From the NCBI RefSeq assembly GCF_009707325.1, contig NZ_CP046103.1, forward strand, positions 3,147,610 to 3,211,609: a stretch of DNA of 64,000 nucleotides. The letters are read 5' to 3'. Origin of the DNA: Pseudomonas sp. IB20 (GTDB lineage Bacteria > Pseudomonadota > Gammaproteobacteria > Pseudomonadales > Pseudomonadaceae). Shown here in pieces: positions 55,439 to 64,000 of this stretch (the first letter of the stretch is position 1; each line of letters begins with the position of its first letter). Under the pieces are notes generated by a model. That model saw only the letters and a list, made by a program, of their open reading frames with translations, searched no databases and had not been told where the DNA came from. Made by a program: the position numbers and the translations under genes.

Positions 55439-55515
55439 TGGGGTGGACGAAGGGGATCGAACCCTCGACAACGGGAGTCACAATCCCGTGCTCTACCAAC
55501 TGAGCTACGCCCACC
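55439..55515 (-). tRNA. tRNA-His (GTG), operon-proximal copy
   Basis: The 77 bases repeat those at 55144-55220: G-1, acceptor GTGGGCG, GTG anticodon, encoded CCA. It is transcribed after tRNA-Arg and before tRNA-Leu. Confidence 0.97.
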
Positions 55516-55546
55516 ATCTAGCGCTACTTGTGCCAAAGCTGCCTAA

Positions 55547-55623
55547 TGGCGCACCCGGCAGGACTCGAACCTGCGACCATCCGCTTAGAAGGCGGATGCT
55601 CTATCCAGCTGAGCTACGGGCGC
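55547..55623 (-). tRNA. tRNA-Arg (TCT)
   Basis: A 77-base gene. Acceptor GCGCCCG/CGGGTGC, discriminator G, encoded CCA, anticodon loop CTTCTAA with TCT, T-loop GGTTCGAGTCC. It is the first gene of the Arg-His-Leu-His operon. Confidence 0.97.
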
Positions 55624-55737
55624 CTTATTAATCTGCACTCTTTGAAGATTACAAACTAAATGCTTCCAGCCTTGCAGTACAACAATTCTGCTCGACCTTC
55701 TTAACCAGTGCTAGGCTGTGCCCGACAAGTGCGACGA

Positions 55738-55766
55738 ATAGTATAGAGGGCCTTGATACCCGTCAA
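55738..55766 (-). promoter_or_regulatory. Promoter of the tRNA operon
   Basis: Minus strand: -35 TTGACG (55766-55761), 17-base spacer, -10 TACTAT (55743-55738), with an overlapping TATACT. The start point should fall near 55730, in a G/C-rich discriminator (TCGTCGCAC), as is common for stable-RNA promoters under stringent control. Confidence 0.75.
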
Positions 55767-55897
55767 ATCTTTTTTGAAAAAACTGATTTTATTTAAGGGG
55801 TTAGGGCAATTTGCAGACCAAGCGCCTTTGCCCTCACGTCATGGCGTGCGAGAATGCGCGCACTTTTCTTCCCCCTCTCGATGGTTAATCACGCGTA

Positions 55898-56752
55898 ATG
55901 ACTGCACAACTTATCGACGGCAAATCAATCGCCGCCAGCCTGCGCCAGCAGATCGCCAAACGAGTCACCGAGCGTAGCCAGCAAGGCCTGCGCACGCCTG
56001 GCCTCGCGGTGATCCTGGTCGGCAGCGATCCTGCCTCTCAGGTTTATGTCTCGCACAAGCGTAAAGACTGTGAAGAGGTCGGCTTTATTTCCAAAGCCTA
56101 CGACTTGCCTACAGGCACCACCCAGAAAGACTTGACCGACCTGATCGACGGCCTCAACGACAACCCGAGCATCGACGGCATCCTGCTGCAGCTGCCACTG
56201 CCCGAGCACCTCGATGCCTCCAAATTGCTGGAGCGCATCCGCCCGGACAAAGACGTCGACGGTTTCCATCCTTATAACGTCGGCCGCCTGGCCCAGCGTA
56301 TCCCGCTGCTGCGCCCCTGCACGCCGAAAGGCATCATGACCCTGCTGGAAAGCACCGGCGTCGACTTGTACGGCCTCGATGCCGTGGTGGTGGGTGCCTC
56401 CAACATCGTGGGTCGCCCAATGGCCATGGAACTGCTGCTGGCCGGCTGCACCGTGACCGTCACCCACCGCTTCACCAAAGACCTGGCCGGCCACGTCGGC
56501 CGCGCCGACCTGGTAGTCGTCGCCGCCGGCAAACCCGGTTTGGTCAAAGGTGAGTGGATTAAAGAAGGCGCCATCGTCATCGACGTCGGCATCAATCGCC
56601 AGGAAGACGGCAAACTGGTCGGCGACGTCGTGTACGAAACCGCCCTGCCCCGCGCCGGCTGGATCACTCCAGTGCCAGGTGGTGTCGGCCCGATGACCCG
56701 CGCGTGCCTGTTGGAAAATACGCTGTATGCGGCAGAGACCCTACACGGCTAA
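55898..56752 (+). CDS. folD: Bifunctional methylene-THF dehydrogenase/methenyl-THF cyclohydrolase
   Basis: A 284-residue cytoplasmic one-carbon enzyme. The catalytic Lys region is [14 protein letters not shown], then [14 protein letters not shown], the NADP loop [21 protein letters not shown], and [18 protein letters not shown] near the end. The length matches the family. It is divergent from the tRNA operon, as at the equivalent locus of other pseudomonads. Confidence 0.97.
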   Translation: MTAQLIDGKSIAASLRQQIAKRVTERSQQGLRTPGLAVILVGSDPASQVYVSHKRKDCEEVGFISKAYDLPTGTTQKDLTDLIDGLNDNPSIDGILLQLPLPEHLDASKLLERIRPDKDVDGFHPYNVGRLAQRIPLLRPCTPKGIMTLLESTGVDLYGLDAVVVGASNIVGRPMAMELLLAGCTVTVTHRFTKDLAGHVGRADLVVVAAGKPGLVKGEWIKEGAIVIDVGINRQEDGKLVGDVVYETALPRAGWITPVPGGVGPMTRACLLENTLYAAETLHG

Positions 56753-56773
56753 TAACCAGCGGTACTGAAAAAG

Positions 56774-56797
56774 CCCTGCCTTATCGCAGGGTTTTTT
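56774..56797 (+). terminator. Terminator of folD
   Basis: CCCTGC-CTTATC-GCAGGG followed by six T residues, 22 bases after the folD stop. Confidence 0.9.
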
Positions 56798-56961
56798 ATT
56801 GCCCGCAAAAAAAACTGTTTTTTGTTAGTTTTTAAGCACTTTCGTCTGGTTCTAGAAGAACATTCGACAGTTCTTCATCCATACTCATAAAATGTAACGG
56901 CATTTTTCATATAACCCGTTTCCCAACGGTATTTCCTTACTATTTTAGCGAGTTCATCCGC

Positions 56962-57885
56962 GTGAAAATTCGTCTCTCTATCGTCAGCCTATTTTTTGCA
57001 TTCACAGGCACCTTTGCGCACGCCGCCGAAACCACCCTGGCGCCGCGTGATACCTCCAAACTGCAAATCGCTTCCGGCAGCGCCATGCTGGTCGACCTGC
57101 AGACCAACAAAGTCATCTATTCCAGCAACCCCGACGTCGTGGTGCCGATCGCCTCGGTGAGCAAGCTGATGACCGGCCTGATCGTGCTGGAAGCCAAGCA
57201 GAACATGGACGAATACATCGACATCAACATCAAGGACACGCCGGAAATGAAAGGCGTGTTCTCCCGGGTGAAAATCGGCAGTGAAATGCCGCGCAAAGAA
57301 ATGCTGCTGATTGCCCTGATGTCGTCGGAAAACCGCGCCGCCGCCAGCCTGGCCCACCACTACCCGGGCGGCTACCCAGCGTTTATCGCGGCGATGAACG
57401 CCAAGGCCAAGGCGCTGGGCATGACCAGCACGCACTATGTCGAGCCTACCGGCCTGTCGATTCACAACGTGTCCACCGCCCGTGACCTGAGCAAGTTGCT
57501 GGCCTATGCGCGCAAGTTTCCGATGCTGAGCCAGTTGAGCACCACCAAGGAAAAGACCGTGTCGTTCCGCAAGCCCAACTACACCTTGGGTTTCTCCAAC
57601 ACCGACCACCTGATCAACCGCAACAACTGGGATATCAAGCTGACCAAGACCGGTTTCACCAACCAAGCCGGCCACTGCCTGGTGCTGGTGACCAGCATGG
57701 GTAACCGTCCGGTGTCGCTGGTAATCCTGGATGCTTTCGGCAAGTTCACCCACTTTGCCGATGCCAGCCGCATTCGCAGCTGGGTCGAGACCGGCAAGGG
57801 CGGTTCGGTGCCGGACGTCGCACTGCGCTACAAGGCTGATAAGAACTTGAAGAATCGCCCGAATGCGGCGCAGGTAAGTCGCTAA
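56962..57885 (+). CDS. pbpG: D-alanyl-D-alanine endopeptidase (PBP7/8 type)
   Basis: A 307-residue periplasmic penicillin-binding protein. GTG start 56962, signal peptide ending GTFAHAA (residue 21). Catalytic motifs are SVSK (residues 69-72), SEN (about 115) and KTG (about 231). Low-molecular-weight PBPs of this group cut peptidoglycan cross-links. The lack of a C-terminal amphipathic anchor helix separates it from DacA/DacC types. The tail is basic and short. Confidence 0.92.
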   Translation: MKIRLSIVSLFFAFTGTFAHAAETTLAPRDTSKLQIASGSAMLVDLQTNKVIYSSNPDVVVPIASVSKLMTGLIVLEAKQNMDEYIDINIKDTPEMKGVFSRVKIGSEMPRKEMLLIALMSSENRAAASLAHHYPGGYPAFIAAMNAKAKALGMTSTHYVEPTGLSIHNVSTARDLSKLLAYARKFPMLSQLSTTKEKTVSFRKPNYTLGFSNTDHLINRNNWDIKLTKTGFTNQAGHCLVLVTSMGNRPVSLVILDAFGKFTHFADASRIRSWVETGKGGSVPDVALRYKADKNLKNRPNAAQVSR

Positions 57886-57918
57886 AACAACGCAGATCTA
57901 ATCTGGCAGCTGGCTTTT

Positions 57919-58004
57919 GTGGGAGCTGGCTTGCCTGCGATGGCATCAACTAGGTCCACCTGAAAAACCGAGTTGCCGGCATCGCGGGCAAGCCCGGCTC
58001 CCAC
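57919..58004. repeat. Paired inverted REP elements (BIME-like)
   Basis: GTGGGAGCTGGCTTGCCTGCGATG on the left and CATCGCGGGCAAGCCCGGCTCCCAC on the right face each other across about 36 bases, between convergent genes. The right unit is nearly identical to the left unit at 8.1 kb. Confidence 0.9.
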
Positions 58005-58021
58005 ACCAGCCCACTCGCACA

Positions 58022-58684
58022 TTATTTTCTTTCCGCCAACACCTTGAGCGCCTGCGCCGCCGCCTGCTCCTGCCCGGCTTGCGCGGTAGCATTGGCTGCC
58101 TCGCGCCAGCGCTGCGCATCGACATTGGCCGGCAATTGGCTCGGGCGCTGGGTCAGGATTGCCCAGTGGCCGGCGCTCTTCCAGGCCGACTCAAAATCGC
58201 TGAAGCTCATCAACAGCCGCCGCTCCATGCCTGAGCGCAGCAGCACTGTACTTTTCTGCTGATTGAACCCCACCACCACGACGTAGCGCGTCCCGGACCA
58301 GACGCTCGGGTTGATCCGCGCCATCACCGGGTAACCCGCCGCCACCTGCGCCAGCACCGCCGTCAGCTGGGTATCCAGTGGATACACCATCAGCCCGTAT
58401 TCACGCGCCAGCACCTGCATGTTGCGCTCAAGGTCCGCCTCGCCGCCCGGCAACTGCAGGGGCTTATCGAGCAAGCCGGGTGTCATCACAATGCCTTGTT
58501 GCGACAGCATGCTGGCTAACGCCGAGGGGCCACTCAGGTAAGCCTCGCTGCGAAAGGTCGGCACGCCATTGAGTTCGACACGCTCCGGCAGGCCCGCCAA
58601 TTTCGAGGGGTGCCCGGAACACGCCGCGAGCCCCAGGGCGCACGCCAGCAGCAGGGAGGTTTTAACGTTCGACCGTAACCGCAA
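58022..58684 (-). CDS. C39 peptidase-like lipoprotein without catalytic residues
   Basis: A 220-residue protein. The lipobox GLAACSGH has the lipid Cys at residue 22. The central part has a C39 (papain-like) layout, but the nucleophile segment reads EAYLSGPSALASMLSQQG, with Ser (AGT) where C39 proteins have Cys in CGPxALA. The His segment reads SGTRYVVVVGFN, with Arg in place of His before YVVVxGY. The C-terminal 45 residues form a tetratricopeptide-like Ala-rich helix pair. Catalysis is not expected. A binding role in the envelope is inferred. Confidence 0.75.
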   Translation of the reverse strand: MRLRSNVKTSLLLACALGLAACSGHPSKLAGLPERVELNGVPTFRSEAYLSGPSALASMLSQQGIVMTPGLLDKPLQLPGGEADLERNMQVLAREYGLMVYPLDTQLTAVLAQVAAGYPVMARINPSVWSGTRYVVVVGFNQQKSTVLLRSGMERRLLMSFSDFESAWKSAGHWAILTQRPSQLPANVDAQRWREAANATAQAGQEQAAAQALKVLAERK

Positions 58685-58895
58685 TGTTTTACTCGCTTGA
58701 TCAACTGCCGGTAAGGGCCCTGATCATAGGATGCTCAGCCACGCGGGTATAGCCCGAGGCGTTAGTAAAATGCGCTGGATAGAGCAAACAAGTTGGATGC
58801 ACTCGACCATTGGTCAATAGCAGGCAACCGCCGGGTAGCTAGACTGTCCATTGAGAAGACTGTGTGTGCCCCGTGCGGGGCGAAAGGAGGCCCGA

Positions 58896-59057
58896 ATGAG
58901 CCTTGCAACAACGATTTTCCTGTTGGTCTGCGGTTGGCTGGCGGTCGCCGGCGCCATGCTGTGGGGGGTCATGCGCGTGACCCGGCGGCACCATCACCCC
59001 CACGTCAACCCCTGCGCACCGGCCAAGCCGCATAAGGCCGCGGTGCACCATGCTTAG
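58896..59057 (+). CDS. 53-residue single-pass membrane protein with a His-rich tail
   Basis: ATG 58896 follows a strong GAAAGGAGG ribosome-binding site. Residues 4-25 form a transmembrane helix (TIFLLVCGWLAVAGAMLWGV). The tail is basic with eight His (RRHHHPHVNP, KPHKAAVHHA) and one Cys. Function is unknown; metal binding by the tail is possible. The stop overlaps the end of the convergent lipoprotein gene by four bases. Confidence 0.75.
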   Translation: MSLATTIFLLVCGWLAVAGAMLWGVMRVTRRHHHPHVNPCAPAKPHKAAVHHA

Positions 59058-59464
59058 CCAGGCATGCAATTGAAGTCTCGAGTCGCCGCGACTTCCTTGC
59101 CGTGACCGTCCTTGAGGACGGCGCGCACGGTGGTGCCCAGGCTCGATTCAATCAATGTGTAGTGCTCACCGGCCTGGAAGTGCTTGTACTCGACCCGGCC
59201 CTGGCAGTCCTGCTGGTTATCGTCGCCCGGCTCTTCTTCGAATAACGTCACATCCAGACGATGATCCCCCGGCGTCACTTCAAAAAAGCGCCCGTCATCC
59301 ACCCGCTTGCCATCCACGCGCTCGGCCATCAGGTCGTTCGGCGCCTCTTCTTTCAAACCAATCCACGCTTCGCTCGGGTCCGCTTTGGGGATGGGGCCGG
59401 CGCACGCCGACAACAACACAACAGCGCCGAGGGCGGGAATCAACAACAGGGGTTTCAGTGACAT
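59054..59464 (-). CDS. PA0061/PA0062-family lipoprotein
   Basis: A 136-residue protein. The signal and lipobox VVLLSACAG place the lipid Cys at residue 21. The body has the pattern DLMAERVDGKRVDDGRFFEV and TPGDHRLDVTLFEEE, as in the Pseudomonas PA0061/PA0062 lipoproteins of unknown role. Two later Cys (QDCQGR, DFNCMPG) may form a disulfide. Confidence 0.78.
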   Translation of the reverse strand: MSLKPLLLIPALGAVVLLSACAGPIPKADPSEAWIGLKEEAPNDLMAERVDGKRVDDGRFFEVTPGDHRLDVTLFEEEPGDDNQQDCQGRVEYKHFQAGEHYTLIESSLGTTVRAVLKDGHGKEVAATRDFNCMPG

Positions 59465-59678
59465 GGCAGGGCTCCAAAATTAACAATGTGCGGATCTCAA
59501 ATGTGTCGCGTCCGATGGAGACAAGCTTGGAGAGCAGCCCTTTGTAGAACAAATGAATACATATGAAACGATCTTCAGCCGTTAACTAAATGTTCCTTCA
59601 CCTGGCTGAAAGGCGCGTGTTAGGTGGGTCGGGCAAGACTGCCGGGGTTTGCAATTCTGCTCCCTCGGAGGTTCACGC

Positions 59679-62600
59679 ATGCTCGGGCTGGTAAAGACCG
59701 CACTGCAAAAGCCGTACACGTTTATCGTGTTGGCCATATTCATCTGTATCGTCGGGCCGATGGCGGCCCTGAAAACCCCGACGGATGTTTTCCCCGACAT
59801 CGGCATCCCAGTCGTCGCCGTGGTCTGGCAGTACAACGGCCTGTCGCCGGACGCCATGGCCGGTCGAGTGATCTACACCTACGAACGCTCCCTGAGCACC
59901 ACCGTCAACGACATCGAACACATCGAATCGCAATCGCTGCCCGGCATGGGCATCGTTAAGATCTTCTTCCAGCCCGGCGTGGACATCCGCACCGCCAACG
60001 CGCAAGTGACCGCCGTGTCACAAACCGTGCTCAAGCAAATGCCACCGGGCATCACGCCGCCGCTGATCCTCAACTACAGCGCCTCCACGGTGCCGATCCT
60101 GCAAATGGCGTTCTCCAGCCCCAGCCTCTCGGAAGCCAAGATCCGCGACCTGGTGCAGAACAACATCCGCCTGCCGCTGAGCGCCCTGCCCGGCCTGGCC
60201 ATGCCCACGCCCATGGGCGGCAAGCAGCGCCAGATCACCCTCGACCTCGACCCGCAAGCCCTGGCCGCCAAAGGCTTGTCGGCCCAAGACGTAGGCAACG
60301 CCCTGGCCCTGCAAAACCAGATCATCCCGGTGGGCACCGCCAAACTCGGCCCCTACGAATACACGATCCTGCTCAACAACAGCCCCAAGGCGATTGATGA
60401 GCTCAACGACCTGCCGATCAAGACCGTCGACGGCGCGCTGATCACCATCGGCCAAGTGGCCCACGTGCGTGACGGCTCGCCGCCACAGACCAATATCGTG
60501 CGCGTCGACGGCCACCGCGCGGTGCTGATGCCGGCGTTGAAAAACGGCAGCATCTCCACCTTGTCGATCATCGACGGTATCCATCAGATGCTGCCGCGCA
60601 TCAACGAAACCCTGCCACCGTCGCTGAAGACCTCGCTGCTGGGTGACGCCTCGGTGTTCGTCAAACAATCGGTGGGCAGCGTGGCCCAAGAAGGCATCAT
60701 CGCCGCACTGCTGACCAGTGCGATGATCCTGCTGTTCCTCGGCAGCTGGCGTTCCACCCTGATCATCGCCGCCTCAATTCCGCTGGCAGTGCTCTCGGCC
60801 ATTGCGCTGCTGGCGGTCAGTGGGCAAACCCTCAACGTGATGACCCTCGGCGGGCTGGCGTTGGCGGTGGGGATTCTGGTGGACGATGCCACGGTCACCA
60901 TCGAAAACATCAACTGGCACCTGGAACAAGGCAAGGCGGTGAAGACCGCGATCCTCGACGGCGCCGCGCAAATCGTCGGCCCGGCGTTCGTCTCGCTGCT
61001 GTGCATCTGCATCGTGTTCGTGCCGATGTTCCTGCTGCAAGGCATCGCCGGTTACCTGTTCCGGCCAATGGCCCTGGCCGTGATTTTTGCCATGGCCAGC
61101 TCGTTCATCCTCTCGCGCACCTTGGTGCCGACGCTGGCGATGTTCCTGCTCAAGCCGCACACACCGGAACCGGGCGCAGGGCACCACCCGGAAGATGAAT
61201 TCATCAACCACCACGAGGGTGAGCAGCACAAAAAACCACGCAATGCCGTGCTGCAATCGGTGCTGAATTTTCAGCAAGGGTTCGAGCGCCACTTCTCGAA
61301 TATCCGCGACACCTACCATGGCTTGCTGATGCTCGCGCTGGGCAATCGCAAGCGCTTTATCGTCGGCTTCCTGGCCTGCGTGCTCGCCTCGTTCCTGCTG
61401 TTGCCAAGCCTGGGCCAGGACTTTTTCCCGGCCACCGACGCCGGCGCCCTCGCCCTTCACGTGCGCCTGCCACTGGGCACGCGGATTGAAGAAAGCGCGG
61501 CGGCGTTCGACCGGATTGAAGCGCGGACTCGCGAAGTGATCCCCGCCGAAGAACTCGACACCATCGTCGACAATATCGGCATTCCGCTCAGCGGCATCGA
61601 CATGGCCTACAGCAGCAGCGGCACCATCGGCCCGCAGGATGGCGACATTCAAGTCAGCCTGAAAAAGGACCACGCGCCCACCGCCGACTACGTGAAAAAA
61701 CTGCGTGAAGCCTTGCCGGAAAGCTTCCCCGGCAGCCACTTCGCGTTCCTGCCGGCGGACATCAGCAGCCAGATCCTCAACTTCGGCGCGCCAGCCCCGC
61801 TGGACGTGAAAATCTCCGGGCGCAGCGATGCAGAAAACCGCGCCTATGCGGTGGAACTTGAACGTCGCTTGCAACACGTACCGGGCATTGCCGACCTGCG
61901 CATCCAGCAGTCCACCGGCTACCCATCGCTGCAAGTTAACGTCGACCGCATGCGCGCCAACGGCCTGGGTATCACCGAGCGGGACGTGACCAACAGCATG
62001 GTCGCCTCCCTTGCCGGCAGCTCGCAAACCGCCCCGACCTTCTGGCTCAACCCAGCCAACGGCGTGTCGTATTCGATCGTCGCGGCAACGCCGCAATACC
62101 GCCTCGACAGCCTGCCGTCGCTGGAAGCCCTGCCGGTTACCGGTGCCGATGGCCAGTCGCAGATCCTCGGCGGTGTGGCCACCATCTCTCGTGTGCAAAG
62201 CCCGGCGGTGGTGACCCACTACAACATCGAACCGACCCTGGACCTGTACGCCAACGTGCAAGGCCGCGACCTTGGCGGCGTAGCCCGCGACGTGCAAAAG
62301 GTGCTGGATGACACCGCCACCATGCGCCCCAAAGGTGCAGTGATCAGCCTGCATGGGCAGATCGATGCGCTGCATGAAGCCTTCAGTGGTTTGAGCTTCG
62401 GCTTGCTCGGCGCCGTGGTGCTGATCTACCTGCTGATCGTGGTCAACTTCCAGTCCTGGGCCGACCCGTTCGTGATCATCACTGCCTTGCCGGCGGCGCT
62501 GGCGGGGATCGTGTGGATGCTGTTCCTCAGCGGCACCTCGCTGTCGGTGCCCGCGCTGACCGGGGCCATCTTGTGCATGGGCGTGGCCACCGCCAACTCG

Positions 62601-62900
62601 ATCCTGGTGGTGAGCTTCTGCCGTGAACGCCTGGCCGAACATGGCGACGCGTTGAAGGCCGCGATGGAAGCCGGCTACACCCGCTTCCGGCCGGTGTGCA
62701 TGACGGCCCTGGCGATGATCATCGGCATGTTGCCGCTGGCCTTGTCCGAAGAGCAGAACTCACCCCTTGGCCGGGCGGTGATCGGCGGTTTGATCTTCGC
62801 CACCGTCGCCACCCTGTTATTTGTACCCGTGGTCTTCAGCCTGGTCCACGGTCGTCACCCTACTCGCGCAGCTGCTGGAGAAACTTCACATGTCGTCTGA
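59679..62900 (+). CDS. RND efflux permease (HAE1/AcrB superfamily)
   Basis: A 1073-residue inner-membrane proton/drug antiporter with 12 predicted helices in two repeats. Proton-relay Asp residues lie in TM4 (GILVDDATVTIENINWHL). TM10-11 segments read VPALTGAILCMGVATANSIL. A GSSQTAPTFWLNPANG-like porter loop is present. An inserted charged loop rich in His/Glu lies near residue 505 (GAGHHPEDEFINHHEGE). The start is ATG 59679 with CGGAGG before it. The adaptor gene overlaps its end by 11 bases. The substrate is unknown; the family branch is not obviously MexB. Confidence 0.92.
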   Translation: MLGLVKTALQKPYTFIVLAIFICIVGPMAALKTPTDVFPDIGIPVVAVVWQYNGLSPDAMAGRVIYTYERSLSTTVNDIEHIESQSLPGMGIVKIFFQPGVDIRTANAQVTAVSQTVLKQMPPGITPPLILNYSASTVPILQMAFSSPSLSEAKIRDLVQNNIRLPLSALPGLAMPTPMGGKQRQITLDLDPQALAAKGLSAQDVGNALALQNQIIPVGTAKLGPYEYTILLNNSPKAIDELNDLPIKTVDGALITIGQVAHVRDGSPPQTNIVRVDGHRAVLMPALKNGSISTLSIIDGIHQMLPRINETLPPSLKTSLLGDASVFVKQSVGSVAQEGIIAALLTSAMILLFLGSWRSTLIIAASIPLAVLSAIALLAVSGQTLNVMTLGGLALAVGILVDDATVTIENINWHLEQGKAVKTAILDGAAQIVGPAFVSLLCICIVFVPMFLLQGIAGYLFRPMALAVIFAMASSFILSRTLVPTLAMFLLKPHTPEPGAGHHPEDEFINHHEGEQHKKPRNAVLQSVLNFQQGFERHFSNIRDTYHGLLMLALGNRKRFIVGFLACVLASFLLLPSLGQDFFPATDAGALALHVRLPLGTRIEESAAAFDRIEARTREVIPAEELDTIVDNIGIPLSGIDMAYSSSGTIGPQDGDIQVSLKKDHAPTADYVKKLREALPESFPGSHFAFLPADISSQILNFGAPAPLDVKISGRSDAENRAYAVELERRLQHVPGIADLRIQQSTGYPSLQVNVDRMRANGLGITERDVTNSMVASLAGSSQTAPTFWLNPANGVSYSIVAATPQYRLDSLPSLEALPVTGADGQSQILGGVATISRVQSPAVVTHYNIEPTLDLYANVQGRDLGGVARDVQKVLDDTATMRPKGAVISLHGQIDALHEAFSGLSFGLLGAVVLIYLLIVVNFQSWADPFVIITALPAALAGIVWMLFLSGTSLSVPALTGAILCMGVATANSILVVSFCRERLAEHGDALKAAMEAGYTRFRPVCMTALAMIIGMLPLALSEEQNSPLGRAVIGGLIFATVATLLFVPVVFSLVHGRHPTRAAAGETSHVV

Positions 62901-64000
62901 TCACACACCCTCGCGCAAGCGTCTGATGCTCATGGGTATCGGCGGCCTGACACTGGCCGCCCTGTTGGTCGCCAACGGCCTGCACGCCCGCACGATGCAC
63001 GAACAATCGGTCACCGCCTGGACCGAGACCGCCGCCGTCCCGCAAGTGATGGTGTTCCAGCCGAAACAGAACGTGGCCGGCGACACTTTGCGCCTGCCCG
63101 CGCACCTTGAAGCCTGGAGCAAGGCGCCGATTCACGCCCGCGTCAGCGGCTACTTGAAAGACTGGAAAGCCGACATCGGCACCCAAGTCAAAGCCGGGCA
63201 AATCCTCGCCGAAATCGACACCCCGGACCTTGACCAGCAACTGGCGCAGACCCACGCGCGCCTGGTGCAGGAACAGGCCAACGCACGCCTGGCCGAGACC
63301 ACCGCCACACGCTGGCAAAACCTGTTGGCCAGCCACTCGGTGTCGCGTCAGGAAGCCGATGAAAAAACCTCCAACGCCGCCGCTGCCAAAGCCAATGCCG
63401 AAGCGGCCGCGGCCGACTATGCACGGCTGTCGGCACTGGAAAGCTACAAGACCCTTCGCGCGCCATTCGCCGGCACCATCACCGCACGCAACACCGATAT
63501 CGGTCAGTTGATTAAGGCCGACACCGACAGCGACCCGGAACTGTTCAACATCGCCGACACCCACCAGTTGCGTCTCTACGTGCCGGTGCCGCAGAACTAC
63601 GCGGCGGTGATCCACCCAGGCTTGGAGGCTGAACTGACCGTGCCCGAACACCCCGGCGAGCACTTCAAGGCGCGCCTGATCGGCGACTCCACCGCCATCG
63701 ACCGCCGCTCCGGCACGCTGCTCGCGCAGTTCGTCGTCGACAACCCCAACGGCGAGTTGCTGCCCGGTGATTACGCCGAAGCGACCTTGCCGATTCCGGC
63801 GGACACCCACGGCGTGAGTATCCCCGCCAGCGCGCTGATCTTCCGTGCCCAAGGCACCCAAGTCGCGGTGCTCGATACGCAGAACCACGTGCACCTGCAA
63901 GACATCCACATCGGCCTCGACCTCGGCGAACGCCTGGTGATCGACCAAGGCCTGAAACCCGCCGACCGCGTGGTCGACAACCCGCCGGACGCCCTGCGCG
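62890..64000 (+). CDS. RND efflux periplasmic adaptor (3' end outside window)
   Basis: ATG 62890 opens a frame that stays open to the window end (about 370 residues). An N-terminal transmembrane/signal segment (LMLMGIGGLTLAALLVANGL) is followed by a lipoyl half-motif (HLEAWSKAPIHARVSGYLKDW), a helical hairpin rich in Ala/Glu (residues 115-180), the second lipoyl half (SYKTLRAPFAGTITARNTDIGQLI) and beta-barrel domains. It is the membrane-fusion partner of the preceding permease, read with an 11-base overlap. The order permease-then-adaptor is less usual; an outer-membrane channel gene may follow beyond the window. Confidence 0.9.
   Translation, partial: MSSDHTPSRKRLMLMGIGGLTLAALLVANGLHARTMHEQSVTAWTETAAVPQVMVFQPKQNVAGDTLRLPAHLEAWSKAPIHARVSGYLKDWKADIGTQVKAGQILAEIDTPDLDQQLAQTHARLVQEQANARLAETTATRWQNLLASHSVSRQEADEKTSNAAAAKANAEAAAADYARLSALESYKTLRAPFAGTITARNTDIGQLIKADTDSDPELFNIADTHQLRLYVPVPQNYAAVIHPGLEAELTVPEHPGEHFKARLIGDSTAIDRRSGTLLAQFVVDNPNGELLPGDYAEATLPIPADTHGVSIPASALIFRAQGTQVAVLDTQNHVHLQDIHIGLDLGERLVIDQGLKPADRVVDNPPDALR

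Overview
The window is a GC-rich chromosomal segment from a fluorescent-type Pseudomonas, most likely the P. fluorescens group. The evidence is the tig-clpP-clpX-lon-hupB-ppiD block, the liu leucine-catabolism genes, a PrrF-type and a Crc-sequestering small RNA, Pseudomonas REP palindromes, and several lipoproteins and small proteins of Pseudomonas-restricted type. There is no prophage, insertion sequence or CRISPR array.

Layout. 1-5.6 kb: tamB (cut by the window edge), tamA and a GNAT acetyltransferase, all on the minus strand. 5.8-10.5 kb: xthA, a substrate-binding/OmpA fusion protein, and an acyl-CoA dehydrogenase divergent from a LysR regulator. 10.6-20.1 kb: leucine/isovalerate catabolism: liuR, the HMG-CoA lyase gene liuE, a crcY-like small RNA with a sigma-54 promoter, a decayed AMP-dependent acyl-CoA synthetase, then liuABCD. 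LiuR-type palindromes lie in front of liuR and liuA. 20.1-22.8 kb: an XRE/S24-like regulator that lacks the S24 catalytic pair, a small DUF6124-like protein, a Fur-controlled PrrF RNA and an M14 carboxypeptidase. 22.8-25.8 kb: a catalase-family peroxidase plus cytochrome b561 pair, divergent from an ECF sigma/anti-sigma pair. 25.8-32.2 kb: a seven-gene Csu-type (archaic chaperone-usher) pilus operon.

32.4-44.8 kb: zapE, a leucine-rich-repeat protein kinase, a YebC-family regulator, a LysR gene divergent from phnWX (2-aminoethylphosphonate degradation), another cytochrome b561, a D-cysteine desulfhydrase/ACC deaminase homologue, fadH, a nitrilase-fold protein without its catalytic Cys, an AraC regulator and a 28-residue protein. 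45-54.6 kb: a DUF2242 lipoprotein, then the protein-quality-control block read on the minus strand (tig, clpP, clpX, lon, hupB, ppiD). An unexplained tRNA-like RNA sits between hupB and ppiD. 55.1-55.6 kb: tRNA-Arg, -His, -Leu, -His, with a duplicated tRNA-His plus hairpin unit. 55.9-64 kb: folD, pbpG, a C39-like lipoprotein without catalytic residues, two small envelope proteins, and an RND permease followed by its adaptor (cut by the window end).

The most unusual items are the tRNA-like RNA at 48.0 kb, the small minus-strand reading frame beside crcY with an apparent frameshift at its start, three enzyme-fold proteins missing catalytic residues (S24, nitrilase, C39), the LRR kinase, and the paired TACG-N3-CGTA operators at 20.7 kb. 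No family could be searched here. All assignments rest on motif and context recognition.
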